From the NCBI RefSeq assembly GCF_001552215.1, contig NZ_BCQT01000002.1, positions 372,001 to 436,000 on the forward strand: DNA of 64,000 nt, read 5' to 3'. Position 1 is the first letter of the stretch. The number at the start of each line of letters is the position of its first letter. Below the pieces are notes generated by a model. That model had not been told where the DNA came from and made no database searches. It was given only the letters and a program-made list of their open reading frames with translations. Positions 26,633 to 35,004 of the stretch are shown here, one piece after another. The DNA is from Actinomadura macra NBRC 14102 (GTDB lineage: Bacteria; Actinomycetota; Actinomycetes; Streptosporangiales; Streptosporangiaceae). A program made the translations under genes and the position numbers.

Positions 26633-27220
26633 GCCGGCGCGCCGGGCGCCTGGTGTGCCTGGCCGTCGGTCCAGAATCTCTTGGGCGCGCATAGCGCATA
26701 TCTTCTTGACCAGCACCTATGTGCCGCTGACTCCAGCACCGCATGGGCTACCGCAGGCGGTGGGGGCGCAGAGCAGTCGGAGGACCCGCCGCCTGACGAA
26801 CGCGCTCCACCCGCCAATGCCCCGCCGCCTGCTCAAGATCGCCTAGTGTTCTGGCTTCGCGTACCTGTCGACGAGCTCGCGGAGGATGGTGACGGCTGGC
26901 TCACCGCCGGATACCGCCGCCTCTCTGGCAGCCAGCCGACGCGTGTTGTTCGACGCGCTGCTATGCACTCGACCGGCGTCGGCTCATCGTGCTCAGGGGC
27001 CGATGACTCAACAATGGAACCCGAAGAAAACCGCCCCTTCCGCCCGCGCCGGCCCATAGGGACCGCGTCCCCCGAGGGACCGGTGCGTAGGCCGACCGGC
27101 CGAGCGAGTGGTGGTTCCGCCGTTGGAGCTTTGCAACGAGCCCGGCGCAGATGGGACCACGCACCGGTCGGGTCGCCGACTTGTCCTGGACGACGTCCAG
27201 ATGCATGGGCCGATGAGGAT
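26633..27220. other. gap with no secure gene; one tiny ORF candidate
   Basis: About 590 bp between a plus-strand hydrolase and a minus-strand gene end. A 12-bp palindrome (CCGGCGCGCCGG, 26634-26645) directly follows the hydrolase stop and may help termination. On the minus strand 26843-26968 encodes 41 residues from GTG (ending ILRELVDRYAKPEH) with natural-looking composition but no ribosome site; it could be a remnant. Confidence 0.4.
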
Positions 27221-28465
27221 TCACCATGCCGACAAGACGCGCTGTTGGTCTCCTCCGTCGGAGGGAATCGGCGCCGTCCTGCGGCTGGTGAGGTCGAGGT
27301 GCACGAGAGGGCCCGTCGAGGGCACGGCCAGGAGGTGTCGGCCGGTGGGGTCAGCGGTCAGGCCCACCCACCTGACGCTCAGACCGGTGGAGTCCTCGCG
27401 ATTCGCGGGCGCTTTGGCGAGATCCCGGATCCGGCGGCCGGTCCGCGTCGAGTACTCGCTCAGCGTGGCCGGATGGCCCGCATTGGTGATCAGCGACTGC
27501 CCGTCGGGGCGCAGCCAGGCCACTTCGGGGCTCTCCGGGCGGCTGACCAGGACTGTTCCTGCCAGCAGACTGCCGCCAGGCTTATCGGTGTCCAGCGTGC
27601 GGATCTGCACGGGCCCCACCGTGGTGATGCCGAGCCCGGAATCTGGCTTGTGGGCCGCCGAGGCCAGGCGGGTGAAGGTGAAGGCCAGCGTGGAACCGGC
27701 CCACGACAGGTTTCCGATCTTGCTCATATCGGGCTGGGACCAGGCGCGGCGCTCACCGGTCGCGATGGTGACGACCTCGATCCGGCCGATGTTCATCATG
27801 GTGTTCTCGATGGGCGTTCGTTCCTTGTCCGGGTGCGCCCGGTACACCACGAAGGCGATCTTGGTGCCGTCCGGGCTCACCGCCATGTCCGCGTCAGCGA
27901 GCTCGGTGGTGTACCCGAGCCGGGGCAGCGAGACGAACTCCTTCACGGTGCCATCCTCGGACAGCCTCAGCCGGTGGACCGAGATCGGCGTCGGACCGCC
28001 GCTCGGACTTGCGGCACGGGTGGTCACGATGAACGTCCGGTCGTCACCCGCCACCGCCACGTCCTCGAACGTGCCGCCACGGGGCGGGGCGAGACGCGCG
28101 GTGACGATACCACTGCCGGTGTCGCGTATCCGGATCTCGTTGTGGTCGAGGTCGGCGACGGCCATGAAGCGAGGCCCGTCCGGACGCGCCGGAAGCGGTC
28201 CACGAGTAGGAGTTCCCGGCGACGTCGGGACGGGGGAGGGGGTACCGGCCGGCCGCGCGGGACGCTGCTGCACCTTGTCGACCGCGATGGCGGCGACCGC
28301 GATCACGATGACGCAGATGACAGCGGCCAGCGGAGCCAGGCCACGGTGCCGGCGGGAATCCCTGACAGGTAGACGCAGCGGCGGCGCGGTACTCGGGCAC
28401 CAGGCGTCGGCGGCCGCCCGGTACGCGTCCCGCAACCGCTCCTCCAGCGGCGGCACGGTCTTCAT
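27221..28465 (-). CDS. membrane-anchored beta-propeller-like partner of the sigma factor (copy 2)
   Basis: A 414-residue protein starting at the ATG that overlaps the sigma-factor stop by ATGA. It opens MKTVPPLEERLRDAYRAAAD, similar in pattern to the copy at 16028-17116, then has one membrane helix (LAAVICVIVIAVAAIAV), a Pro linker and an external domain with repeated blades (MAVSPDGTKIAFVVYR, VAWLRPDGQSLITNAG). No zinc anti-sigma motif is present. It probably pairs with the adjacent sigma factor as regulator or sensor, which is inferred from the repeated gene order. Confidence 0.8.
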   Translation of the reverse strand: MKTVPPLEERLRDAYRAAADAWCPSTAPPLRLPVRDSRRHRGLAPLAAVICVIVIAVAAIAVDKVQQRPARPAGTPSPVPTSPGTPTRGPLPARPDGPRFMAVADLDHNEIRIRDTGSGIVTARLAPPRGGTFEDVAVAGDDRTFIVTTRAASPSGGPTPISVHRLRLSEDGTVKEFVSLPRLGYTTELADADMAVSPDGTKIAFVVYRAHPDKERTPIENTMMNIGRIEVVTIATGERRAWSQPDMSKIGNLSWAGSTLAFTFTRLASAAHKPDSGLGITTVGPVQIRTLDTDKPGGSLLAGTVLVSRPESPEVAWLRPDGQSLITNAGHPATLSEYSTRTGRRIRDLAKAPANREDSTGLSVRWVGLTADPTGRHLLAVPSTGPLVHLDLTSRRTAPIPSDGGDQQRVLSAW

Positions 28466-29001
28466 TGCTCCTCCCCCAACGTTCGGGCCAGCGTCGACAT
28501 CGCACGGGAGGCGGTCGATGACACCGTCCCGCGGGAGATCCCCAGAATGCGAGCGATCTCGTTCTCGGGCAGTTCGCAGAAGTAGCGCAGCGCTAACACC
28601 TCCCGCTGCCGCCGCGGCAGCGCGGCCACCGCGGCCAGCAACTCCCGGCGCTCCTCCCCGATCAGGGCCACCGACTCCGCCGACCACACCGGCGGCTCAT
28701 AGGCGTGCCCGAACCGTGCGGCGACAGCGCGTCGGCGTAGCACCGAGCGGCATCTGTTGAGCACCGCCGAGCGCACATAGGTCAGCGCGGCCGCCGGATC
28801 ATGCAGCCGCGCCCACTTGCGATGCAGCCCGAGGAAGGCGTCCTGCACCACATCCTCGGCCGTCACCGGGTCGCCGACCATCAGCGCGGCCAACCGCATC
28901 AGTCCCGCGGCATGGGTGCGGTACAGATCGCTGAGCGTCGGCGGCGGCGTGGTCACGATGCCCTTCATGGTGCGCCCACCGGGCGCGGATTCGGGTCCCA
29001 C
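28462..29001 (-). CDS. SigE-family ECF RNA polymerase sigma factor (copy 2)
   Basis: A sigma factor of 179 residues as drawn from GTG 29001; an ATG at 28968 (MKGIVTTPPPTLSDLYRTHA) is a good alternative start. Region 2 is LMRLAALMVGDPVTAEDVVQDAF and region 4 LPRRQREVLALRYFCELPENE with ISRGTVSS. The linker holds YEPPVWSAES, also present in copy 1, showing close descent. It lies first in a two-gene operon with the membrane protein. Confidence 0.88.
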   Translation of the reverse strand: MGPESAPGGRTMKGIVTTPPPTLSDLYRTHAAGLMRLAALMVGDPVTAEDVVQDAFLGLHRKWARLHDPAAALTYVRSAVLNRCRSVLRRRAVAARFGHAYEPPVWSAESVALIGEERRELLAAVAALPRRQREVLALRYFCELPENEIARILGISRGTVSSTASRAMSTLARTLGEEQ

Positions 29002-29291
29002 ACTTCAGAGACGCGCCAGCCGACTGAATGCTGAGTCCATCTCAAGGGTCTTTCACCGGACGCCGCTCGACCGACCTTGTGCGACGAACACGGCGGCCGA
29101 ACCGCCTCACGCCGATGGGGCCGCGGCGTCGCACTCCACTAGCCGACAGCCCGCCCCGCCCTGCGCGGCGCTGACCGAACGCCAACCAAGCCGCCCAGTC
29201 GGGGAGTTGCGCTTCACGCCCTCCGAATCGTCCCCAGACTCAGGCATGGCTTGAGCAGCGCGCCAGATTCAACGCCGTCCACGTACCGCTC

Positions 29292-30518
29292 TCACCGAGG
29301 GGACGTGTAATCATCGCGCTCATAATAGTCGGGGCTCAACCTTGAGGTGGCGTCCTGAGTCCATATCTCCACGCCACCAGGCTCACCGGTCCAGCCGGTT
29401 CCCGCGGCATCTTCGATTGTTTCTTCGCCCCTATAACCCCGCCGCATGGTCTGGGCGATTACATTGGGGTTGACCATCCAAAGGCACCACAACCAGAGTT
29501 TGTCTTCACTCCACGTAATGGCGGTTGAGGGGTTCCATTGGGGATTTGCGAAAATCCCTCTTCGGTGGGCCAAGACCTGTTGTATGCGGTGTGTGAGTGA
29601 GGTGTTGCGGTCTATCTCGAAGCCGTGCCCCTCCATCTTGTCGAGGATGATGTCCGGGTTGGCGCCGATTCGATTGAGGTCCCACTCCACCACGTACCGC
29701 CCGGCCCGGTTCAAGCGGATCAGGCCTGCCACGTACGACGCCACGTTGCTACCGTCCGTGACCGCCGCCATCTGCGGCATCACGGCGCTCCTGTCCGGGG
29801 TGTAGGCAAAGTGATCTATCCACAGCACACCTCTGGATCGTGGCGTCCAGGGATCGACCGCGATCCATTCCGAGTCGGGCTCGTTGTTCGCGCCGATGAT
29901 CACCAGGGCATGGTCCTCGCCACGAATACCTACCAGCCGGACAGGTTGCCCTGTCGGTCCCTTCTCTCGAAGGTAGTAAAAGGCTGCAAGACCGTAGTCC
30001 TGACAGACCCCGCCGTTCGAATGGTATACCTTCGCCGCCCTGACGTCATTGCGCGTGAAACCCGGGGGGAGGGAACTGAAGTCCCAGAATCCATCGTTCT
30101 CGACGCCTGCCGAACGCATACGCGAGTTGTAGTCTGAGCGTTTGAGCCCCTGCATCTGGTTTCCGGCGTTCGGAATGTAATGCTTAACGTGGGCGATGGC
30201 GTCCTCGGCCATTCTCAAGCGCGCAGCGGCCATCGGGGAAACGGGCCTCGCCCGGCTGCCGCGCTGGCCGTTGTAACGCTGGACCTGCAACGGCCCGTCA
30301 TGGTGATGCTGATGGTCCTGGGCGGAACACCCGTTGCTCCTCTGCAGCATCTGAACCACAGCGGCGTTACCGGCGGTCCCCTGCAGCCCCAGAATTCCCA
30401 GCGGAGACCCCTCCTCCACCGCACGCCGGGGAGCCTCCGACCGCTCGACCGTCTGAGCACGGGCCGCCAGGCGCTCCGACTCGACATCGGACCGGGCCGC
30501 CATCTGGGGGTTGCGCAT
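29292..30518 (-). CDS. transglutaminase-like (papain-fold) protein with injection-system-cargo-like N terminus
   Basis: A 408-residue protein starting at ATG 30518, with AAAGAGG just upstream; longer upstream starts read into non-protein-like sequence. Residues about 40-60 (LGILGLQGTAGNAAVVQMLQ) match the conserved helix found at the N termini of actinobacterial DUF4157-type and contractile-injection-system cargo proteins. A spacer rich in His follows. The core has a Cys-His-Asp set in order: GGVCQDYG (Cys at about 172), GEDHALVII (His at about 203) and IAVDPWTP (Asp at about 222), as in transglutaminase or papain-like enzymes. No secretion signal is seen. Substrate is unknown. Confidence 0.75.
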   Translation of the reverse strand: MRNPQMAARSDVESERLAARAQTVERSEAPRRAVEEGSPLGILGLQGTAGNAAVVQMLQRSNGCSAQDHQHHHDGPLQVQRYNGQRGSRARPVSPMAAARLRMAEDAIAHVKHYIPNAGNQMQGLKRSDYNSRMRSAGVENDGFWDFSSLPPGFTRNDVRAAKVYHSNGGVCQDYGLAAFYYLREKGPTGQPVRLVGIRGEDHALVIIGANNEPDSEWIAVDPWTPRSRGVLWIDHFAYTPDRSAVMPQMAAVTDGSNVASYVAGLIRLNRAGRYVVEWDLNRIGANPDIILDKMEGHGFEIDRNTSLTHRIQQVLAHRRGIFANPQWNPSTAITWSEDKLWLWCLWMVNPNVIAQTMRRGYRGEETIEDAAGTGWTGEPGGVEIWTQDATSRLSPDYYERDDYTSPR

Positions 30519-31251
30519 GATCCTCTTTCTACAAGGCCGCGGAACCCGGGGACCAGAAGCGAAAGGGCAAACACGCGGGTGCGCATGGGCACTATGCAGA
30601 GAGCAACCGACCCCATGCCATCCACGGCACCCGCCCGTCCTGGGCAAACACGCTCGCCAATACTGACCGAACAGGCGCGGGCCGCGATTTGGCCATCGGG
30701 ATGCGCTCTCGCATCCATCCTGGTCAACAGGACTCCACCCACATGTCAGCGACGGAGAGGAGGTCCCCCCCGCTCGCACACCCATCTTGAACGCCGCCGT
30801 GCCGTGCAACTAGGGCGTCGTCATCGAAGACCCGCTCTGACCGCGGGCGCACCATCACCCGCGACCAACTCGTCCCCACCCTCACGCAGCAGGCGAGAAG
30901 AACCGGGGCTGGCGACAGCCTGACGCCTGATCTTCGCCGGCACGAGGGGACCGGGATCAGAGGACGTGGAAGGCGTTCCCGAGGAGATCGGGGCACCAGA
31001 GGCCACCTGCATGATGCCCGCCAGACCGCCCTGCCAGAGGGCCCAAGGTGTGCTCATCTGAATCATCCGGACAATCCTCCGACACGCTCGGATGACGAGC
31101 ACCGATCGGCATGTCCAGGTGCTGCCACAGGTTCGGGACGCGAGCGGACTCTGCGGCGCCGGAAAGGGCTGAACTGCAGCCAAAACTGAAACCGGAGGCG
31201 ATGAAAGCACCAGGGGTCCCACAGCAGATCATGTGGAACCCCTGGTAGAGG
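30519..31251. other. gap without a secure gene
   Basis: About 730 bp between the transglutaminase-like gene and tRNA-Ser. One minus-strand ORF, 30821-31066 (81 codons, beginning MIQMSTPWALWQGGLAG), has GGAGG nine bases upstream and might be a small protein; its tail is low in complexity and I recognise no family. No repeat or hairpin of note was seen. Confidence 0.35.
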
Positions 31252-31341
31252 CGGAGGATCGGGGATTTGAACCCCGGATGGGCGGTAAACCCAAACCGCA
31301 TTAGCAGTGCGGCGCCATAGACCGGACTAGGCGAATCCTCC
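31252..31341 (-). tRNA. tRNA-Ser (anticodon GCT)
   Basis: The minus strand folds as a 90-nt tRNA with a long variable arm: acceptor GGAGGAT/ATCCTCC, discriminator G, anticodon stem CCGCA/TGCGG around loop CTGCTAA (anticodon GCT), and T-arm GGGGTTCAAATCCCC. The long variable arm and anticodon agree on serine. No CCA is encoded. Confidence 0.95.
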
Positions 31342-31462
31342 AGGCTCAGCACAGGGTACCGGTTCAGCGCGCCAACCGGCAAAGCCTGGCCGAGGTCACA
31401 GCAGCATAGTCCGAATGATGACGTTCCGCCCCCGGGGCCGCGGGAGCGGAGTGCCGCGCGCG

Positions 31463-31882
31463 TCAGCCCAGGCGGAAGCCGGAGTAGCCGCACGCCTTGC
31501 CGAGCTCGTTGCCGTGCCGCTGCATCGCAGTGAAGTCGGGCGAGCCGCCGGACAGGTTGCCAGAGCTGAGACGCCGCAGCGTGGCGGCGGTGTCGTCCAG
31601 GTCGCCCGCGAACTTGGTCGCGGCGCTCTCGACATCGCCGCCGGCGTTCTGCCCCTCGGCGCGGATCTTGGTGGCCGCGTCGGAGAACTTCTGCGCGTTC
31701 CCCGCAGACCCGCTCGACACACCGCCCGACGCGATGTTCCGCAGCTCCGTCTCGATGTTCTTGCAGGCGGTGTTCTTCTTGCCTCCGCCGGTAACGGAGT
31801 CGATCGGCCCGCAGGCCGTGGAAGCGAGCATCGCGCCACCTATGGCGAGGACGCCGACCAGCTTGGTGGCAGACATGCGCAT
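31463..31882 (-). CDS. putative small lipoprotein
   Basis: A 139-residue protein with signal peptide MRMSATKLVGVLAIGGAMLA followed by STACGP, where the Cys would be lipidated; the -3 position is Ser instead of the usual Leu. The mature part is helical (NTACKNIETELRNIASG, TKIRAEGQNAGGDVESAATK), like other small actinomycete lipoproteins of unknown role. GAAGGAGA precedes the ATG. It stands alone between tRNA-Ser and a divergent secreted protein. Confidence 0.8.
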   Translation of the reverse strand: MRMSATKLVGVLAIGGAMLASTACGPIDSVTGGGKKNTACKNIETELRNIASGGVSSGSAGNAQKFSDAATKIRAEGQNAGGDVESAATKFAGDLDDTAATLRRLSSGNLSGGSPDFTAMQRHGNELGKACGYSGFRLG

Positions 31883-32285
31883 GGGGGTTCTCCTTCAGGG
31901 GGTTTGGGACTTCGGACGAGAGTAGACCCCGCAGGTCACATCCGTCTCGATTACCCCTTTGGCGCCATCTCGCCACGAACGGTTCCGTGACCCAGGTCAC
32001 ACTTCATATCGTGCCGGTGTCCGATCGATTCGCGATGAGGTCCAGAGAGCGGGGACAGGGCTCGACCTCGCCGAGGTCGGCGCCGCCTCGATCAGCGTCG
32101 CCGCATCGACGGAACGCTTCGACACCTACGTTCACCAGACAATGGCCCTCCTGAGCATCCTTACTCCGGGCTCAGAAGGTGTTTCCTCTTCCCCTTCATC
32201 CACCGCGTGGTCCTCGGGCGAATGCAGAGCGAAGATCACGGCTGGCGAACCCCAAGCGGATCCACGGGGAAGAACGGAGTGGAAA

Positions 32286-33050
32286 ATGCGCGAGGAGCAA
32301 GCAGGGTCCCGGCGATGGCGGTGGACGGCACTGCTCGCCGCCGCGGTCGTGACGAGTGCAGGAGCCATGCCCGCGTCCGCGGCGGCGTCCTCCCCGTCCA
32401 CCGCGCACCGGGCCAGTGCGTCCGTAGCGGGGCTGCGCAATTTCGACGCTGTCACCACGGTAAACGAGCGGAACGTGTGGAAACACATCGCGTTCATCGG
32501 CGACACCTTCGTGGTGTATAACGACTCCGGCATCATCCAGGGTCCGGCGCGGATCCGGGATAAATGGCCGTTCCTGCCCGAGCAGTTCACCCACGACATC
32601 GACGCCGCGGGGGCCGCTTTCGGTGGCCCCGCGTTCCGCCCGCGGTACACCTTCACCAAGGGCACCCAGGCGATCGTCTTCGAGGACACCGGCCCCGCCA
32701 CCGGTCCCTTCGCGATCCCCACCCCCTACGACGGCATCAGCGACTACAACAACTCACCCCGCGAGACGTCCCGGATCTTCCACATGGCCGTACGGGGCGG
32801 GAACATGGGGTTCTTCTTCGACCAGAACTTCACGATCCCTGGTTCCCCGCTCTCCGGTCTCCCGTACCTCCCCGAGCGCTTCCGAAGCGACCTTGATGAC
32901 GTCTCGGTCGAAATCGAGAGGAACACCACCAAGACCAGCTACTACAAGGGCAACGAACGCCTCATCGTCAACGACCGGGGCCAGGTTCTGGAACTCGTGA
33001 ACCTCGATGTCAAGTGGCCGTTCCTGAACGCCTGGCGATCCGGCGGCTAA
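32286..33050 (+). CDS. secreted hemopexin-repeat protein
   Basis: A 254-residue protein. I start it at ATG 32286 because a Tat/Sec-like signal (basic MREEQAGSRRWRW, then ALLAAAVVTSAGAMPASAAA) follows at once; upstream in-frame sequence is not protein-like. The mature protein repeats hemopexin signatures: GDTFVVYNDSG with DKWPFLPEQFTHDIDAA, TKGTQAIVFEDTG, FFDQNFTI with LPYLPERFRSDLDDV, and YKGNERLIVND with VKWPFLNAW. This makes about four blades. Hemopexin domains bind protein or heme-like ligands; they are uncommon in bacteria. A strong hairpin follows. Confidence 0.75.
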   Translation: MREEQAGSRRWRWTALLAAAVVTSAGAMPASAAASSPSTAHRASASVAGLRNFDAVTTVNERNVWKHIAFIGDTFVVYNDSGIIQGPARIRDKWPFLPEQFTHDIDAAGAAFGGPAFRPRYTFTKGTQAIVFEDTGPATGPFAIPTPYDGISDYNNSPRETSRIFHMAVRGGNMGFFFDQNFTIPGSPLSGLPYLPERFRSDLDDVSVEIERNTTKTSYYKGNERLIVNDRGQVLELVNLDVKWPFLNAWRSGG

Positions 33051-33187
33051 GCAGTCCGCCCACATCACCTTCAGCCTGCCGCTTGAACCGTTGATCGCGT
33101 TGAGGGCCGACCGCGAAGGCATCGACGAGGGCCGCGGCTATTCCATCCAGCTCGCCTACGCCCGGCGGCGCATCAACGGGGATGACG

Positions 33188-33226
33188 CGAACGCCCGCCC
33201 CTGCCGGAGCAGAGGGCGGGCGTTCG
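33188..33226 (+). terminator. strong hairpin terminator
   Basis: A perfect 13-bp stem, CGAACGCCCGCCC at 33188-33200 and GGGCGGGCGTTCG at 33214-33226, with a 13-base loop, about 140 bp after the hemopexin gene. Confidence 0.75.
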
Positions 33227-33570
33227 TGGGGGCCGCGCTTCCCCACACGCCGTCGAGCAGCGGGAGGAGGGTGCGGATCAGGTAGGCGTACACGGTCAGG
33301 TCCTCCTCGCCTGGTGGACGCGCAGGAGGATCGGCCCGGTCTTCGGGCCGACCTCCTCGTCCACGTTGTGCCGCCCTACGCCTGGACGGCCTTCACCGCA
33401 TTCTCAGTCTTGGCAGCCGAAGTCCCCGTCCCGGACGATCTCCGGGTGGCTACGTACCTGGAGGAGCGTCAGGGACGCCGCTTGAGCCTGCCCGCCTGAA
33501 CAATCCGCCGGTCGAATGTCACGCTGGTCAAGGCGAGGGCGGCGATCGGCCGGTCGGTGAGTCGGCGAAC
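33227..33570. other. gap with possible coding debris
   Basis: No intact gene. The plus strand ending at 33499 has a protein-like tail (VPDDLRVATYLEERQGRRLS) and the minus strand near 33280-33360 has two protein-like pieces in different frames. They may be decayed genes; none can be named. Confidence 0.3.
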
Positions 33571-33895
33571 TCATACCTCCAGGCGGCCATCAGACGCGGT
33601 TGGCCACGCAGTCAGGGCCGAGCCAGGTGATGCGGCGATGGAGTCGTCGAAACTGATGTCGATGCGCAAGATCCGTTCCGGTGGTGGTCGAGCTCATGTC
33701 GACGGTTGCGCTGACCACTGTCGCCGGGCGGACGCCGACGGGCATGACGGCGGGAACGGTGGTTCCACCGCCGATCGCGATCGTGCCGCCGATCCGTCCC
33801 GCCACCTCAATCCTGTCGCCGGCGCGCCGGTATCGGGCACGCCCCCCGGATGTTGTCGGAGGTAGCCATGGAGGGGTCCTCCCGGGACGGGCCAC
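33571..33895 (-). pseudogene. probable phage tail/structural gene fragment, frameshifted
   Basis: The first part reads ARYRRAGDRIEVAGRIGG, then AVMPVGVRPATVVSATV, which resembles the C-terminal modules of many phage tail or fibre proteins. After STTTGTD the protein-like sequence moves one frame (RIDISFDDSIAASPGS) and stops at 33571. The length of about 105 residues is too short for a complete protein. It lies just outside the tRNA-Arg attachment site, consistent with phage debris. The family call is by eye. Confidence 0.4.
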
Positions 33896-34018
33896 GGGCG
33901 CTAGTGCCCTACACTGGAGAGGGCATCGGGCCGAGGAATCATAAGCTCAATCACCTACGTGCGAGCTGCTAGACTCTCGGCCCGTTGGTAAAACTCCTGG
34001 TGAGAGCCAGGAGGGTAG

Positions 34019-34091
34019 GCACCCGTAGCTCAACGGATAGAGCATCTGACTACGGATCAGAAGGTTAGGGGTTCGAATCCCTTCGGGTGCG
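34019..34091 (+). tRNA. tRNA-Arg (anticodon ACG)
   Basis: A 73-nt cloverleaf: acceptor GCACCCG/CGGGTGC with discriminator G, anticodon stem TCTGA/TCAGA around CTACGGA (anticodon ACG), and T-arm AGGGGTTCGAATCCCTT. Its 3' half serves as an integration target (see the direct repeats). Confidence 0.96.
34050..34076 (+). repeat. attachment site attL inside tRNA-Arg
   Basis: The 27 bases from CTACGGATCAG to GGGGTTCGA, covering the anticodon loop to T-arm of tRNA-Arg, recur exactly at 35439-35465. This is the classical form of a tRNA-targeted tyrosine-integrase core site. Confidence 0.85.
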
Positions 34092-34097
34092 CACAGG

Positions 34098-34373
34098 TCA
34101 AAGCCCCCTTGCGATCTTCAGCAAGGGGGCTTTTGCTAACGGGTCTGCTAACAGCGCCTCTGAGCTAGGCCACATCCTCCACTCGTTGGCGAAGATCTCG
34201 GCTGCCGCCACGAGCTGCTGATTGATCACGTGGGCGTAGACCCGGAGCGTGATGGATGGGTCAGCGTGCCCGAGCCGCGCCGCCACCACGTGGACGCGGA
34301 CGCCCGCCAGGAGAAGCGTTGTCGCGTGGATGTGGCGCAGGTCGTGAAGGACGGCGGGTTGCTCTCGGCGCAC
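34098..34373 (-). pseudogene. tyrosine integrase, C-terminal fragment
   Basis: Ninety-one residues containing the catalytic end of a phage-type integrase: the box II motif HDLRHIHATTLLLAG (His-x-x-Arg) and box II tail LGHADPSITLRVYAHV with the Tyr nucleophile. The N-terminal and central domains are missing; upstream the frame runs into toxin-like sequence near 34391. Its 3' end lies seven bases from tRNA-Arg, the normal orientation for an integrase beside its attachment site. Confidence 0.8.
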
Positions 34374-34390
34374 TGCGAACGCGGTCGTGA

Positions 34391-34632
34391 GCCAGTCCAG
34401 GTGATGTCGAAGACGCGGAGGATCTCGGCCGTGTCATCGACATAGAACGAGACCAGCCCCAAGCCGCCGAACACGGTCTGCCGAAACTCCGGTTCAGCGG
34501 CGTGCATGGGCATGGCATCCCAAGGCTGCTCGGAGACGTGTGCGAGCGCCGAGACCAAGGCATCGAAGGCGTCGCTGGCAGGCCGCCGATCTGGGCAAGG
34601 GCTGTCGTGTGGAGCACGACGCGATGGCTCAA
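34391..34632 (-). pseudogene. RelE/ParE-like toxin remnant, frameshifted
   Basis: Beginning at a TTG that overlaps the antitoxin stop, the sequence reads SHRVVLHTTALAQIGGLPA, then switches frame near 34575-34585 to SDAFDALVSALAHVSEQPW and FGGLGLVSFYVDDTAEILRV, ending FDITWTG. The second part matches the strand-rich end of RelE/ParE toxins. One added base would join the parts into a protein of about 80 residues. After ITWTG the sequence enters the integrase fragment. Confidence 0.55.
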
Positions 34633-34931
34633 CGAGCGCCGTCCCCGCGCTCTGCCCACCCTGGGAGCGCCTCATCCGCCGGCACGAACTCGACCCCCGA
34701 ACCTTGCCGAGCCTGTTCCGCTCGTTCTGCGAAGTCGGGATGAGCATAGGCCACAGCCCGCATGTGCCACAGACGAAGGACGTCTTGAAGCTGCCGGTAG
34801 CGCCAGAGTTCGTGAGCGGCGTCGAGGGCGCTCCTGTAGTCCCGGATGAACCGATCACGTTCGCTGGCGGGCAGCCGACGGAGGATGTCGTCAGGGTCGA
34901 GCGGACCATGGTCGATCGGCTCAGCCGTCAT
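34629..34931 (-). CDS. antitoxin-like protein (DUF6247-type)
   Basis: One hundred residues, helical and acidic to basic: ILRRLPASERDRFIRDYRSA, then LDAAHELWRYRQLQDVLRLW and HMRAVAYAHPDFAERAEQAR. This resembles the DUF6247-type proteins that precede RelE-like genes in actinomycetes. It overlaps the start of the toxin remnant by four bases, the usual antitoxin-first order. The frame is intact although its partner is broken, so it may be a solitary antitoxin. Confidence 0.65.
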   Translation of the reverse strand: MTAEPIDHGPLDPDDILRRLPASERDRFIRDYRSALDAAHELWRYRQLQDVLRLWHMRAVAYAHPDFAERAEQARQGSGVEFVPADEALPGWAERGDGAR

Positions 34932-34984
34932 GGTGCCCCCTCAGGTGTCTGATGTTCTTCTAGCGGCTTGTCGTGGCACGCTCA

Positions 34985-35004
34985 CTGCAACTAGCTGCAA
35001 CTAG
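34985..35004. repeat. tandem 10-bp repeat upstream of the antitoxin gene
   Basis: CTGCAACTAG is repeated twice without a gap, 54 bp ahead of the antitoxin-like gene. Toxin-antitoxin operons are usually repressed by their own products at such short repeats, so this is a candidate operator. Confidence 0.45.

Noticed and set aside
24657..26700. RiPP or NRPS natural-product cluster around the oxygenase
   Set aside because: I looked for a short precursor peptide, carrier protein or synthetase in the gaps and saw none.
26681..28760. Two long plus-strand open frames (563 and 550 codons) opposite the second sigma module
   Set aside because: Both lack any recognisable motif and lie antisense to genes with clear sigma and propeller patterns.
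29292..30518. Complete contractile injection system locus
   Set aside because: No sheath, tube, baseplate or AAA genes are found near the candidate cargo.
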